A stretch of 64,000 nucleotides of DNA from Bostrychus sinensis (GCA_020698575.1 CM036243.1:18677403-18741402), one strand, 5' to 3'. Positions 37,442 to 51,541 are shown, counted from the first letter of the stretch. A program made the numbers and translations. Notes: a model not told the origin generated them from the letters alone.

Positions 37442-40400
37442 TATATACCATATATCTAATCTATATACGACATTCAGACATAGTGGTTCCACGTTGGCTG
37501 CAGTGTAGGCCCAAACAGAGAAAATCTTGTAAAGTTAGCATTTAGGTTGAATGAATAAATCTAAAGACTGCAATGTCATCTACATATGTAAAGTGATAAT
37601 AAGCATGCAATGGTGCAAAAGTCAGTTTTAAGAGACAGACCCATATTTAGAAAGAGAGCGAAAAGCATTACAAACAAGGTAGCTGCAGCCAAATTGAGCT
37701 TGTTAGCTTGCTAGACCCATTACTTTTTTTTTTTTTTAGCTATTTTAATGATTATAATGATTTATCCAAACTACGATCCTTTGTATCTACAATTGTTTTA
37801 ATATTTGCATTGGTCCAGAGGCAGTTTATTCTGTGCATGCTGGTTCTACTCCCTGGCATCTGATTGGTTGCACGTATCTAACTGCAGGGGTTGTTTAATC
37901 TACTTTTTCTACCCGCTTGGACTCAAATCAACAGAGAACAGGCCAAGTCTGTATAGAGAATAACATACATCCAACATATAGGAAGGCTAGCCAGCCTGTA
38001 GTACTAAAAGGGCTAATAAATACTTCAAGTGTTATTGAAACTAAGAGTAGACCTGCTTAACCTCATGCATCACTAATACAACAAAAATTCTTCAGTCCAC
38101 TATTACCATTTGAAATGTAATATTAATAATGCTTAACACAGACACTACAAAGGCATCTTGCTTTTACAAAATCCATGATCAATTTGACTCTCTAAAGAGC
38201 ATGCTGAAAACTGCCTAGCCCTCCCAAAAATCACACTCTACTTCCACTTTATACGCTGTGCCCTCTGTGGTCCCCCCAGGATCAGCAGATAAATTGAACA
38301 GGAGTCCTTGACATATCTGACAGGCCCCTTTCCACTCCTCCATCGCCCCCAACCCTCTCTCACCACCATCTCCCTGTTCTCCCTCCATCTGCCGTGGAGC
38401 GAGGGAGTAATAGGATCTGTGGGCTACCTGACCCTTGCATACGAGAGGTCTGCCACACAAAGCAAATGGGGGAGCTGCCACTTAAAAAGGAAATGGAATG
38501 AAGGAAATGGAAAGAGGGAGAAGAGACAGAGAAATGCACTGAGGAAGATGAGGAAGAGAAAAAAAAACAAGTGTGCAGCCATGTGTGAAAGACATAATTG
38601 AAAATGTCAAAAGATGTAAGGAATGGCAGCAATGAACTGGCGTAGCACAGAGAGGTTTGTCAGCGACCTGAATGGGATTCTTCTTTCTCTCGCAGGCGCA
38701 TAAGCCCACATTTAAATAATATGTGATATTCCCTTTACGTATTTGATTATAGACATGTGTTTTTTGTCTCCGCCTGTGCCTTAACCCCACCCCTCGCTGC
38801 AGAAGCTGTGCCGTTAAAGCCCCTAATGTGTGCATATGCATATAGATGGATTTGAAAGGGGGAATGCGATGCCAGATCAGCACTTGACCCTAATGTCAGC
38901 TTTCTCCCTCATCCTCTTCTCCTTCCTTTATTCTCCCCTTCATGAGCTCTACTCATCTCTCCAGATCTGCGTTTCTGTCTCTCAAGATGAAAACGGCATT
39001 CATCGCACCCCACATTAGAGGTAGAGGATGAGCCGAATGCATGACTTGTAATTCAGAGGATCGTCCCGCTGTATGGGATGTCTCATATTTCAATAAAGGT
39101 CTTTGTAGGTTTCTGCTCAGTATAGTACTACTACTATACCACTTTTAAAAGAAAATATAACACAAGCTGCCCAGTTCAGAAACCAACCACCAAGTATTGG
39201 TACAGTATCGGTATCGGATCAGTATTGACACCATAATGGTGCCATGAGTGAAGCAGACCACAATACTGTACATTTTTTATGCAGTAATTAGTATTAGCCA
39301 CCAATTATTGCAAAGCAAGATGGTCTTGGCAACTGACAACCAATTGACTACATATGTGTAATGTGCAGTCTAATGATGTTTTTATTTTGCTCCCTCGTAA
39401 AAAATGAATGGGAAAAAAAGCTACAACACAACTTAAGTCACTCGTAGATTGGTCTAATAGCTGTGATCATCAGCTCAGAGACGCACATATAGACCCAAGT
39501 AAAAAAAACAAAACACAATTATTATGTCATAAGTGGTTTGGCCAAAAAAGCAACTAGAAAGTGATGAATCAAACAAAAAATCATTTCTGTAACCGTAACA
39601 CTCAATCACTCAAGTCACAATTTTAAGTATACAATACATTATGATTTTTATTAACAGAATGGGCTACAATTATTACTTTTTTTAAAACATCATTTTAGTA
39701 TAAGCAGAAATTAAATAATTACACATTATATTGAATATTAAAACTAATCTCACATCAGAACAACAAAAATGAAACTAAAACTTAATTCGAAAAAAAAATT
39801 TCTGAAGGAAAATGCATGTGTAATGTTTTGCGCCTTATTCAGTGCCATTACACATGAGCCGGCCAAGACAGTTTTAAAATTGCATCACGATTTATTGTTA
39901 CCTTTGTTGATTCAAATCTTTGCTCTTTTGAATAGATTTTTTCGCAATGCATCGTTGAAAAAAACTGCACTATATGTACTTCTGTCTGTGTAGACAATTT
40001 TTTTTAATGCGTTGAGTGTTACTCAACTTACTGTTTGTCAAGAGACTGCTATAGAATCCTAAAGTCATTAAGTAATCAGTTCATATTAATCAGAGCAAAA
40101 ATTCAATCTTTAAGGGACTAATTTTCATTGAAAGAAAAACATTTGCTCAGCCTCATTAATTAAGATAAAATAAGGGAATGTATGGCTGCTATGGAGATGT
40201 GAAGAAGCAATTTGCATAACGTGATGACATGGCTGGAAATCACTGAGGTACATAGAGGCTTTTGGCACATCCATGAATATTCATTTCTTCAATACGCCAC
40301 CAACACACAACATCAAAAATAGATGTGCTGGGTGGAAAAGATCTTATCAGCAAACCCAGAGGTGACGTACAGTATTCATCCTCAATCCTGCATCGTGGAG

Positions 40401-40967
40401 AATCTGCTCAATGTTTTGAAGTTCACTCAGTTCACAGTATAAGCCGGTTTCCACAGCGTTTCAATAACAGAGGATCAGAGCTCAACAGAAATGTCATGCA
40501 AGTCTTATGATGACCAGACACCTGCTGTAAACCACAAAGATGAACATACTGTAACTGCAAAGCAACTCTGTACCTCTTGGACAAGGCCAGTATACTGTTC
40601 TCTCCAGCAGAGTTAAAGGTGAACAATTTGGCCTGTCCATGAACATCCATAAATGTTGCCCTAGGAAATCACTTTTCCTAATACTCCAAGAAATGAAATA
40701 AGGAGGAGGGCAGAGGAGGGAGGGAGGGGGATGAGGAGGAGAGGAATTCAAAAAGGCTGCAGGGTCTGTAGAGTTTATTTAAGACTCAAATTAAACACCC
40801 AGAGCAAAGGCTGCAACTAAAAATTAAAGCTTTAATGACAAATTATTACTATTACTTTCATATTAACCAGTACACACAAAGCCTTGTTAAGAGTAGCTGG
40901 GCGTGTCTTTGTGTTTGCTTTAGAGAATGCAAGGTCATGTAAGCTGTATTATATATAATCTCCTCCT
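37442..40967. other. Intergenic, no gene seen
   Basis: Unique AT-rich DNA, with a purine-rich part near 38480-38570. 40140-40270 has cctcattaattaagataa and gcaatttgcataacg and may be regulatory. Open frames here lack known motifs. Confidence 0.55.
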
Positions 40968-41135
40968 TCTTTCCTTTTCCCTTCTGGGGTCACCACAGCA
41001 AATCATCTGCCTGATAGTGTGTGGCAATTTTAATATTTAATTTAGCATAGGTTTTTATGCCAGATGCCCTTCCTGACACAACTCCTTCTACTTATCCAGG
41101 CTTGAGACTGGCACAAGGAGTTAAGTGGCTTGTGC
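40968..41135 (+). repeat. Dispersed family C, copy 1
   Basis: Contains ctggggtcaccacagcaaat, catctgcctgatagtgtgtg and tatgccagatgcccttcctg followed by acacaactcc. A common teleost interspersed repeat; class not assigned. Confidence 0.65.
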
Positions 41136-44100
41136 ATTTGCTAAAAAATGAACTGCCATTTTTTCTGCCTGTGTGATCCCATTTAGATATTGTTTTTTTA
41201 CTCTCCATCAGCAGATTTATAATACACTAATTATTATATATAAACTACACTAAACTGCAGAGAATGTGTTTGTGTATTGTCTATTTGCTGGCATGTGAGT
41301 ATGTTCATAATACAGTATACCCCGAAGCACAGTTATGTGATGTTCAGTTGCATCCAAACAAGTGCTCCAGCACAGTGGGAAATGAGCTGGTCAGCAAGCA
41401 AGAAAGAGTGCCGACGCAGCAAACAATGCAGCAACCAGGGACAGCCATAATGGGATAAGTGGCGGGTTGCAAATGTGTCAACTGGAGTGTGAACGCCATG
41501 TTAAGTATGCAAATGAACAGTCGAACCTATTGGTTTGGCATGCGTGACCCATCTATTCATTCAGCAGCCTGCTATAGTGAAACCAGACTTGTCAGGGATG
41601 GCCTGTAGTGCACCAGTTTACACAGTAAAATGCACTTTATGGGTTATTGATTCCGACATGTGAAAATTAATTCAATACATCTTGGGCCAGCAAAAAACTG
41701 TATATACTAGGCACACACTGCGGCTCCACTTCACAAGAGGAGGTTCAAAAACATTGTCAGATATTTGTTGCCTCAACTGGTATATTACAGGAAAGCTTTT
41801 AGTCAGTTACCTCACCAATATCAATATCAATCAAAGTCCATGAAGCCAAAAAGCCAGAATAAGTTCATGAATGCTGAGAAGCTTGAGTTTGATAATTGTA
41901 GAAAATCCTATCTGAAATCTTCAAAGTTTGTCTACAGAGAAAAATCCCACGAATAGTCGAAGGTAACATGAGATGAGCATAACTGGTTTGTATATCTACT
42001 GTATTGCATCTGCAGTGCCTGTGTAAGTCTTTAATTTCCATTGAAACAAATCACACATGATGAATAATTACAGAGTGAGGAAACAGTGGGAGCTGGCGTG
42101 CTGGCACTCTTCTGCATGTTGTAGATCAGAGCATCTGCTCCCATGTGACACGGCTTATTGTTGATGCGTGAAGCTGCTGCTTGGTATCACAGAGCTGATT
42201 AGTCAGATTGTTGAGCCAGTTCAAATACATACAAACAGCCCCTTGCTCTGCGGCCTTTCCTCTTTTCCTTTCCACAGAGCTATTTATCTTTTTCATTTCT
42301 GCACTCTTAAAGTCACTGAGTTTGCTTCTCTTTATACATAAACAAATGAGAAAAGGCCAGCGGTGGTGTTAGGTGTGCAGAGGGAGAGCAGAATTTATAA
42401 CGTCAACAAAGCCACAAATAGATGCAAAGGAAAGTGAAAATGACCTGGGGCAGTGCCCAAATGATACGGCACGAGGCTCTGAGCTGCTTTGAAAAAAAAG
42501 TCAGAAACCCTTAAGGTTCAAAGAGAAAAAAACCTGATTTCAGTTCAGTGCATTTTTCTTTGTCCTTCCAGCCCTCCCTCCTCCTTCTCCTCCCACAACC
42601 CTCACCCCACCCCCACCCCACCCCCCTTTTTTCTAATTTTCCACAGGACAGAGGTGCCTGCCTGCCTGGCACATGACATTGATTTCCATCAGAGCTTAGA
42701 AATAACCTCAGAGCTGTTACCAGGGCAACTCGCATCTACCTTTTTGCATTTTTGCATATTGGAGTTTTTTCTCCCGCCTCTCTCTTTTTTCTTCTCATCG
42801 TGTCGGCCCCTGCTCACCAAGCGACAAGATGACAAATGCTCTCAGGTATAGAACGGGGTGATATTAGAGGAGGGGGAGCTCTGGATGGGTGGCAGTGGTG
42901 GGGGGAGGGAGAGGCGGCATGGAGATGGATGGCCATGCCAGGCAGGAGCAGGCAGGGCCGTAGAAGCTCTGCCACAGAGACTGTGTGCTGTATGTGTGAA
43001 GAGGGGGTGTGTCGTGGGGAAGGGTTATTGATGTGTCCCTGTTGGGTGCCGGGGAGGCAAGACGGGGAAACAATAAAACACCAGAGCACTGACACCGATG
43101 GACTCCTGCCTCCTAATTAACTACGTAAGGACAAGCATCAGCAGAGAGAGAAAGGGGGAGGTTGCATGCAGAGATATTAGTGAGAAAAGACAAACCAATT
43201 TAAGCATCATTTACAGAGTGACACTAAACAATCTTTCCCTCTGCAAGGTACAAGCATTTTTATATCAGACATCGATTGCCACCTATTTTCTGTCTGAGAG
43301 AGAATTGCATTTTGCCATTTAAAAAAATAACATGGAGCAACTTGGATCATAATTCCATATGCAAACAGAGCTTTAAGATCCAGTACAGCTAAAGCTTTAG
43401 CTACATGTGGTTATTGTAGCCACAAATGCAGCACTCAGCTTTCATCCTTGTAGAAAATATCTCATGTTTGTATACCTTGTCTTATTCTTTAAGCTAGCTC
43501 TAGAGGTATTATTAGTCAAACAATGATTAAACAACAACCTCAAATGTTTTTTATTGGAAAAAAAAAGGGCATGTAGCGGCAAAAGGAGCGCAAGGTAAAT
43601 TGTTTACTATAACAAAAACACAAGGGACATCAAACACTGAAAAAAAAAAAAGAAAAACTGTCTGTCACCACTAACACAAGCTGCAGGCCAGTGTCACCCA
43701 CAGCAGTCACTATAGTTACACACATCCACACACACATTTGTGTCCATCGCCATGTGAAGCACTCTTCTATATACACTGGTTTTTAAAATTAGGAATATAA
43801 CATGAGGACCTGTGATTATTATGGTATGCTGTGCGCAGAGGAGCATGTGTTATGAGAAATGTATATGGTCAAGGCAAGAGAGAGAAAGTCCAGTGTACCT
43901 ACAGCATGCCATCACCAGCATTTCTGTATGTATGTATCAACACTCCAGTCAAAGTGCAGCCAGGGAGAAAATTAATTTCTTATTACCTGATTATATTATT
44001 AGGTTTCGCTTGAAGTGTCAGTTAAATATTCCACATCAGCATTTCATAAGGCCAGTATAGCATGGTATAGACTAGAGGAATGTGTGTAGGCAGAGCTATG

Positions 44101-44351
44101 GGTTGAGCAGGGCAGGCCAGTATTGTCAGTTTGATTTGGGGGCTGTAATCGCCTGAGACGTGCCTCCCCATCCCAAGGAATAAAGACTGGCGCTGGCAAT
44201 ATGCTGCCAGAAAGCAATTTGCTCGAGTGCTAGTCCCTCTCCGCCGTTTTCTGGACACACGCTGGCAAATACACACACAAAAGCAGCGCAGATCCTGCCC
44301 TGACCATTTTTTATTGGGCCATACACAGGCTTTTACCTATACAGTGCTGTG
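41136..44351. other. Intergenic, no gene seen
   Basis: Unique DNA; 42570-42640 is a C-rich low-complexity stretch and 42850-43080 is purine-rich on the plus strand. No exon recognised. Confidence 0.55.
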
Positions 44352-44725
44352 CAAACGTTTCAGGTGTAAAAATGCTGTTAACTAAGAATGCTTTAATACA
44401 GAATTTTATTTTTGTTATGAAAATTTCAGGAAAGGTCAGTAATAGGCCAAATGACAAAATAATTAAATTTGGTATGGATACAGATTTAGATTCTGAACCA
44501 TTGTGAGATACAGGCAAAAGAAACTAACATCATTCACTTAAACAACAAATGACTGGTTTGGTTTTAGTAAATGCTTTACATTGTGTGATAAAAGGGTTTT
44601 ATAGCTCAATAGAAAAAACATTTACCCCCTGAACTAGAAGAGTCCAGGTCTGGGCACTATCTTTACCACTGTGAGACAGGACCTTGGCAGAGGACTACGC
44701 TGTCGGAAAGTTTCCAGATTTTTGT
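44352..44725 (+). repeat. Dispersed family A, copy with tRNA-like part
   Basis: Shows ttcaggaaaggtcagtaata, then tatagctcaatag (A-box-like), catttacccc, gaactagaagagtccaggtc and tctgggcactat, closing with ccttggcagagg. Confidence 0.7.
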
Positions 44726-44768
44726 TCGTTTGTGTATTTTTGTACATTGACACACTTCATAGCATTCT

Positions 44769-45194
44769 TAAAAATAGGGCTGTAACTGGATTAATCAATT
44801 ATAATTTTAAAAGTTAATTTAAAATTAATTAACTCTGAAATATGTCATGTGCTGAAAAAAGAGGTTTTATTACCAAGAAAGAGCAGTAAAGCCAAAGAAA
44901 CAATAAAAAATAATGTACATTTTGTGTTTTGAATACAGTATGTGCTTTATCCAAAGGTCCTCTAGTAGCATGCTAATACCTTAGTTTGGTTAAAATTTTA
45001 AACATTTGTGTGATTTTTGGAAGTATCATTAATATTTAACAGGAACGATGAAACACCTCAAGTTTTTAACCACTTGTCTTTGTCATGCATTTACTCATGC
45101 TTCACTATCCAATTAGTAATTGATTAAACAAAAAAAACAAAAAACAAAAAAAGATTAATCGATTATTAAAATAATCATTAGTCACAGTCCTACT
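44769..45194. mobile_element. Non-autonomous hAT-like element
   Basis: Left end agggctgtaactggattaat and right end, reversed, aggactgtgactaatgatta are imperfect inverted repeats, both followed by aatcgattat-type motifs. The interior is AT-rich and non-coding. Confidence 0.6.
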
Positions 45195-47044
45195 TAAAAA
45201 CCTGTTGAAGATTTTGCACAGTAGTATAGTCTGAAGATTTTTGTCTTTTCCACGTTCACACATGCACACACAAACAACCAAGGCTTATTTCTTAAATATG
45301 CTCAGTACGGCTATATTCGTTCTGCCATCCACTAGATTTACATTTCATTCCACTCTGGTCCAACACACAGAGGATTTCAGATGTGACTGGTGCCTGAGCA
45401 CATCCTGCAAGAGCACAACCTCATATGCCACAAACACAAAAACAGGGAGTGGAATTTAGAGGCCATCAGATTGAGAAATAAGAAATGATATTCACGACAT
45501 TGCAGGGGCAGTAGCCAAGGGTATATAAAGGGGTATATAAAAATGACATTTCAGCTGTGAATCAATCTCCTGTTATATATCCCTGGCTCAAACTATCCAG
45601 ATAAGACTTCAAGGCACCAACGGTAAACAAAATTGATCATTACAAAATTCATGAGGTCCAGAAATCCTAAGTTGGGTCTCCTTCCTCCTGGAGGGCAATG
45701 TTATTTTTTCCAGTGCTTCGCAACAAATCTACACAGTCAGTGGCTAAGGCAGAGAAAAGGGCAAATTTGCATACCTTCCATAAGGACGAAAATCTGATCA
45801 TATAAATGTAAATAAGGTGAGCTTAACTTATATTTTCCTTGAGAAAACAGTGAATTGATAACATGAGTGAGAGAACGAAAAAAGGAGGAGACATGGATGG
45901 AGTGAAGAGGGCTCCAAGGGGCTCATGGATCAGTATATGAATTAATGTCATGGGCTGACAGTAGGAAATTAGCTTTCTGTGTATGCTTCAGATGCTATAA
46001 CTGTAGGGAAACAGCAGGAGGCAGTATTGCACCATAAGCAAAACAGCTCCTTCTGTGGTGAATCTTAGAGTTATACATTTGTACATTTGTATAGATTTAA
46101 AAAATAATAATGATAAAAATCAAAAGTGCAAGCTTATAGTTCATTGGCAAACCTATAGACTATATGAATAATCCATATAAGTGACCGTCCTTGTCAAGCT
46201 TGACAACATCAGACTGACTTCCTCTAATAGATCTGACTGGAAGGCACACAGGCTCAATGTAATAGTGACAGTGGAAAGTTCACGGCTGAAAAGATACAAG
46301 ACAAGCATTCTATTAGCCTGCTCTAGGACATGCTGTTCTACCTACAGAGAAAATAAAAGGACAATATCCCTGGGTGTTTGTGCACAGCAGTCTTAAATCA
46401 GATTATTTTCCCCACCTATTGTGCCTCAGAATTTGATCTTTTCTAAAGTCCAATCTTATTTTTCCTCTTGTTTTGCCTTATCATCAAAACATTGGATATG
46501 CTGGGTATAGTATACCTGTATAAGGAAAACCAAAACTGGAAATAAAATTAGCTGTAAGAGAGTGGTGTCATCCTTTTTGGAGGAACAAAATGTGTTTCCC
46601 ATTATCATGACCTCCGCGGGGGTTTCATCTCAGTGTGACAGCGAGGATGCCAACTCAGTCAATGGTGCATGAAACTGGCTCCTTTTATTGGCACAGTATT
46701 CAATCAGTTCCTCTTGGATATATGTCCTTGGCTTTGTAGTGGGGTCCACCCATTACAGCTCTCACTGCCCTGCCCACACCTTCCTCCCTATCCCTTTTAA
46801 TTTCGCTCCTCCTTGGTTCCATTGCTGCATAAATACAATCAGCCTTGTCAAGAAAGGAACAACCACTGGCTCTCTCCTTCCATTGTTTCTGATTGATTAT
46901 GCAGAGCGACCACTGCTTCAGTCTCCCCACACCCGCTACATCTTTGAGTTCGAGGGAGCTGGCGTCATGCCAAAAGATCCATCCCCACACATCCAACTTC
47001 CACCTCCTGACCTCACAAGGGGCTCACCCACCTATAAATCATCA
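45195..47044. other. Intergenic, no gene seen
   Basis: Unique DNA with no repeat or gene recognised; 46680-47040 has open frames on both strands with no known motif. Confidence 0.55.
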
Positions 47045-47425
47045 AATGCCATTAACTAAGAGTGTTTTAATAATACAAAATTTGTATTTTTTTTTTTTTA
47101 TTTTTTTTTACAAATTTCAGGAAAGGTCAAATTATTAATTTAATTAACCATTTAAATCAAGGAGTGTCTTAAGGGATTCTGTACCATTTTGAGATACTGA
47201 CTGAAGATACAAACTTCACTCACTAAGGAACAAATGTAGTAGAGGCTTTACCATTGTGGGGGATTTTGTGGCTCAACAAAGCCTTAGGAGCATTTACTCC
47301 TAAACTAGAAGATCTTTGACTTCAAGTCCAGGTCTGGGCACTATATCCCCTCCACTGCAAGATCGGACCAGTGCCTTGAAAGGGGTCTATTTTCTGTGAG
47401 AGCTTCTAGTTTAGATTTTTCTTGT
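47045..47425 (+). repeat. Dispersed family A, best tRNA-like copy
   Basis: Best example of the family's tRNA-like part: gtggctcaacaaagcc (A-box-like), gagcatttactcc, aactagaagatc and gacttcaagtccagg (B-box-like), then tctgggcactat and ccactgcaagatc. Spacing between the two boxes is as in a tRNA gene, so RNA polymerase III promoter ancestry is plausible. Confidence 0.75.
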
Positions 47426-48885
47426 TTTTTTGGTGTATTTTTGTACATTGTTAGCTTTTTTGTAGCGTTTATTAAATACCTGGCAAAGACTTTTGCACAG
47501 TATACAACAACATCAAAAAACAGTTGGTCAAGGTCACACTTTACAGATAAAACCTCTTTTAAAGAGGTAAAAATATATTGCTGGAAGTGATGTTTTTATT
47601 CACACAGTCCTCAAGGGAACTGCCAAAAGTAAAAGATGACTGCATGTGTAGTCATTGCTCTTTTTATTGCCACAAACTGAGGTAGATATTTTGACTCTGG
47701 CAGTGGTGGGTAAAAAAGCAACTGTCTTGGCATGTCTAAGCACCTTGAATGCTGAAGGGGGTCTATATTTCATTGTCAATTGCCATTGTTAACATGCAAC
47801 GTGCATTCGCTCACACTATGCGTCAGTGTGGGTTTTAACTGATGTGCCAGTCAGTCAGCCCCATTAAACCCCAAGCTGTCCCTGGGCAGCCCTTTTGTCT
47901 GTACTATTTGTTCCCCTCAGCAACATTAAACAGCAGCTTCAACAACATTCACTTGAGCTAAACAACCTTAGCCTCCCCGGAGGGCTGTGCCATCTTCTAT
48001 CCTACCTCCACTGGTGACTTTAATGAAATATGAAGCTGTCTTTTAATCAAAACAAGCCACATTTGCATAAAGGCAGGATTCCTCCTCCTCCCTGCCCGAC
48101 TAAGCTGGCAGTGATCCAGGCAGACGGGCACCCTGATGTTGGCGAGATCGGGATGGAAAACAAGGCAGAGGAGGTAGAGGTGTGGATGGGGCAATGGGAG
48201 AGAATGACTGGGGCAGGAGGAACGAGAACACGGCTACAACCAGGCGAAATACAAATTAAGCAAAGAAACAGATGGATGTAGCGCATTAGCATACATCAAC
48301 AACAAACAGGACGCCATGCTTGTGAGTTGGCAAAGCTGAAGGTTGAACCGGGCAAATGATAAGAGAATACATGGTCATCTGCGTGTAGATGCATTTGTAA
48401 TTTTGTTCATCATAGGGGCAGGCAAAAACAGTAAAAAGGCAGCACCAAAATACGATGCGCCATCAGCATGCATTGTGTTAATAAATGCAAAGCCATTAAC
48501 GAACGGCTTTTAATTACCAGCAGATTACCTTGTGTCGATTACAGTGGTGGTTCTCGGCAGATTGGCGAGGGGCACAAAGTGGGTAGCAGGTAGAAATCTT
48601 TGTTTTGGGGTGGTATTACCGCAGCGGATCTGAAAATACACAACAGATTTTGCGTCTGTATCTGCAGCTCTGGAGGAGACAGAGGCTGGTGGAAGATGTG
48701 CATGTGTGTGTGTGGACAGAGGGACTAGCACCAACAGGCGTTAGCTGGATCACCATGAGCGGTCAACAGATGGTGAACTGGCTCAGTGAAAGTCGTCATG
48801 TTGGCCTGGGTGTTCACTGGAAGTATTCTGCTTAGTAATGACAAAGAGCCAGTGAAAATATGTTCTATTAGCACAAAGGAGAGCC
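47426..48885. other. Intergenic, candidate regulatory block
   Basis: Unique DNA. 48425-48545 contains gcgccatcagcatgcattgt, gccattaacgaacggc and ttttaattaccagcag, a non-repetitive block of conserved-element type; conservation not tested. Confidence 0.5.
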
Positions 48886-49373
48886 CAGGTAAAAATAAAG
48901 TATTCTAAAGTGTACTAAAGTGTGCTAAAGATTTGTATATATAAAAGTGTGCTATTTTCGAATACTATTATCATACTTAGTATACTTCTGATATATCACA
49001 ACTTAAGTCACACTTAAGCACAGTTTAGTATACTTGACTGTGCTTTTTTCGTACACTATTAAATCCAAAGTGAGTAAATACAATAGACATATTTTAATGT
49101 ATTTTGTAGACAATATTTGTGTATTGACAAATATTTTAATAGTATAGTTTTAATACACTTTAAATAGACTCAAAGTATTATTCAAATCAATTCAAATGAA
49201 ATATATTTTAAGTATACTTAAGTTGGATTTAATAGTGTACAAAAAAGCATAGTCAAGTATAATAAACTGTACTTAAGTGTGACTTAATATCAGAAGTATA
49301 CTAAGTGTGATAATAGTATCTGAAAATAACACAATTCTGTATACTAATCTTTAGCATACTTTATTTTTACCTG
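48886..49373. mobile_element. Large foldback element
   Basis: Left arm from caggtaaaaataaagtattc and right arm whose reverse complement starts caggtaaaaataaagtatgc. The arms stay similar for roughly 190 bp each, with matched blocks such as cttagtatacttctgatat and gtacactattaaatcc. The spacer is about 100 bp and AT-rich. No coding capacity. Confidence 0.75.
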
Positions 49374-49756
49374 TACCCCCTGTAATAAAAACAAATAGTG
49401 CGAATTTTAATTCTCCATGAATTCATCATAATTTACAATGTGTATGTATTGTGTATTGGAAATCTGCAGCAGTGAAAACAGTGGACTAATGAGGTGAAAA
49501 TGATGCAAGCCACCTTCACATATTAAAAGTAGTGTATGTAGGAGGACCTAAAACGTAAGAACAGATAAGTCTTGCCAGTGTTCAAATGTTTCATGTCAGT
49601 TCCTTCATTTATCCACAATCCCTGACTCTTCACCAGTCTAGATATCTGAAAACAATGGCCTTGGTCAGAACTTTACAATATTATACTTCCCAGTAGAATG
49701 ATGTGCAGCTGAAAAACATTCCTGTACAATAAAGGGTATGTATGTAGGCGTATAAT

Positions 49757-50343
49757 AGCCTGGCGAAGCCAGACTGTCCTGCTTGTGGCTAGCAGGACAG
49801 TCATTTCTTCGGTTCAATTTGGATCTGGCCTATCACAGACGTTTATCTGCAGCACGTCTTAAGAAAGTGGACAAGCTAACCATGGTAGCACTAGCTACCC
49901 AGCTAATTTAATAACTTCTCTGACCTGATTAACAGCGTTTAGTGCTTTACTTCATCACCTGTTCGTTCTGCTGAAGTCCGCGTTGTTGTCCAGTCCTCTG
50001 CATATTTTTTTTTCTTTGTTGTTGCCATTTTCACAACAGCTAAATCCAGTAACATGCGATGTACCGAACCCGTTAAAAACTTTTGTACAGCTAGCTTTTG
50101 CTGCTGTCCCTGTTCAGAAATAAGTACAGAGCTGCTCATAATATGCCGTATTCTGCTATTTTATGAAAAAAACTATAAGAATCGATGTTTGTTTGGGTCA
50201 AGGGTGCCTGCTTATGTCCCGCCCTTCATTTCTCTAATTGGTTACTCGTCTGTCATTGTTCCGCCTCAGAAACGAAACTTAATGGAAGAGGTACCACTCT
50301 AACTTCTTTTTATAGAATAGGAAAAGACTCTGTCTGGCAGTGC
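49757..50343. mobile_element. Putative MITE with inverted ends
   Basis: Left end ctggcgaagccagactgtcc and right end, reversed, ggcactgccagacagag are partly matching. Just inside the left end is a perfect 12-bp hairpin (49772-49783 with 49791-49802). A 66-codon open frame inside has no known motif. Confidence 0.4.
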
Positions 50344-51540
50344 CATTAATACTTATCTGTATGCCTCAATAAGACCATAAGGTAAAATGTTTAGATAGAA
50401 GTGTCAATGGTGAACACACAAGAGTGAAACATGTCAGCCACATGTCTCTCACCTTTATTTGTCTTCATGCTGTGACTTTCCCTTTACACAGGAGTTTTCA
50501 AACACGTGGATCCATCAAGAGCTAAAATCTCCTGAAAGCCTGGGGAGCTGCAAAGTGTTAAAGGGTGACAATGACCTTCCACAAACAACACATTAGAGTA
50601 AGTAGTGTAGTGTAAATGATACACCCTGCTATTAAACAGTGTAGCCTGACTTTAGTGAGATACTAGCAACATGTAGCTAATTCACACTTCCCCCACAAGT
50701 TAATGTGTTGCTTATAGTTGTTCAGGAATTAAATAGTAAGTTGGTAACTTAACACATACTTGGACCAAAAGATTTTAGCTACAACACCCTAAATGATTCA
50801 ATCAAACAATGTATTTCTTTGAAACACACATCCCCGGGTTAAAGCAGTTAAAATGATACCATTATTTTATTTTTGAGTGTTATGCAAAGCACATGCACTC
50901 ACATGCACACTTGGCTGGGTGAGAATGCAAAGAAATTGCAAAAATTAACAACTTTTGAAATCTTGACTAATATCAATTTTGAACAATAATTTTTCATTGC
51001 ATTATATCCACATCCAGATAACGGAGGGTTAATTACAGCTTACAAATCACACAGGTAGCCAAGTTTAAACAACAAAAAAAAAATCAAATTTTATTTTTTA
51101 AGATCTATCAAAGATAAACCTTATTCTATAATACATAACAAATTACACAAGATCTATACAACAGTAAACAAAGTGTAACCCAATAACTCTTAGGAAAAGG
51201 AATTGTCTTTAGCATGTATAGAAAATAGTTGTGAAAATATAACGACTTTATAGGCAGTTTTATGAATTTAAAATATTACTAACTCTTGCTGAAAAGCACA
51301 AATCCCTTTGAATGGCAATTAATATAAACTGGTGTCAATTTTAGTAATAAAGAAAGAAGTTGTGAAAAGGTATACAGGCAAACCCAAACAGTCTAAAGAT
51401 ATTTAGCAGAAACAAACCTGTTACTTTACATTAACAAGCTGAATGAAGGATTGATAGACTGGTTACATTAAACATACGTACATATAAATACTTATTCATA
51501 AATCAATCTATTCTATATGTGCTTCTCTTTTAAACAAAAA
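50344..51540. other. Intergenic 3' of sept9, no gene seen
   Basis: Very AT-rich unique DNA beyond the candidate poly(A) signal. Confidence 0.5.
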
Positions 51541-51541
51541 C

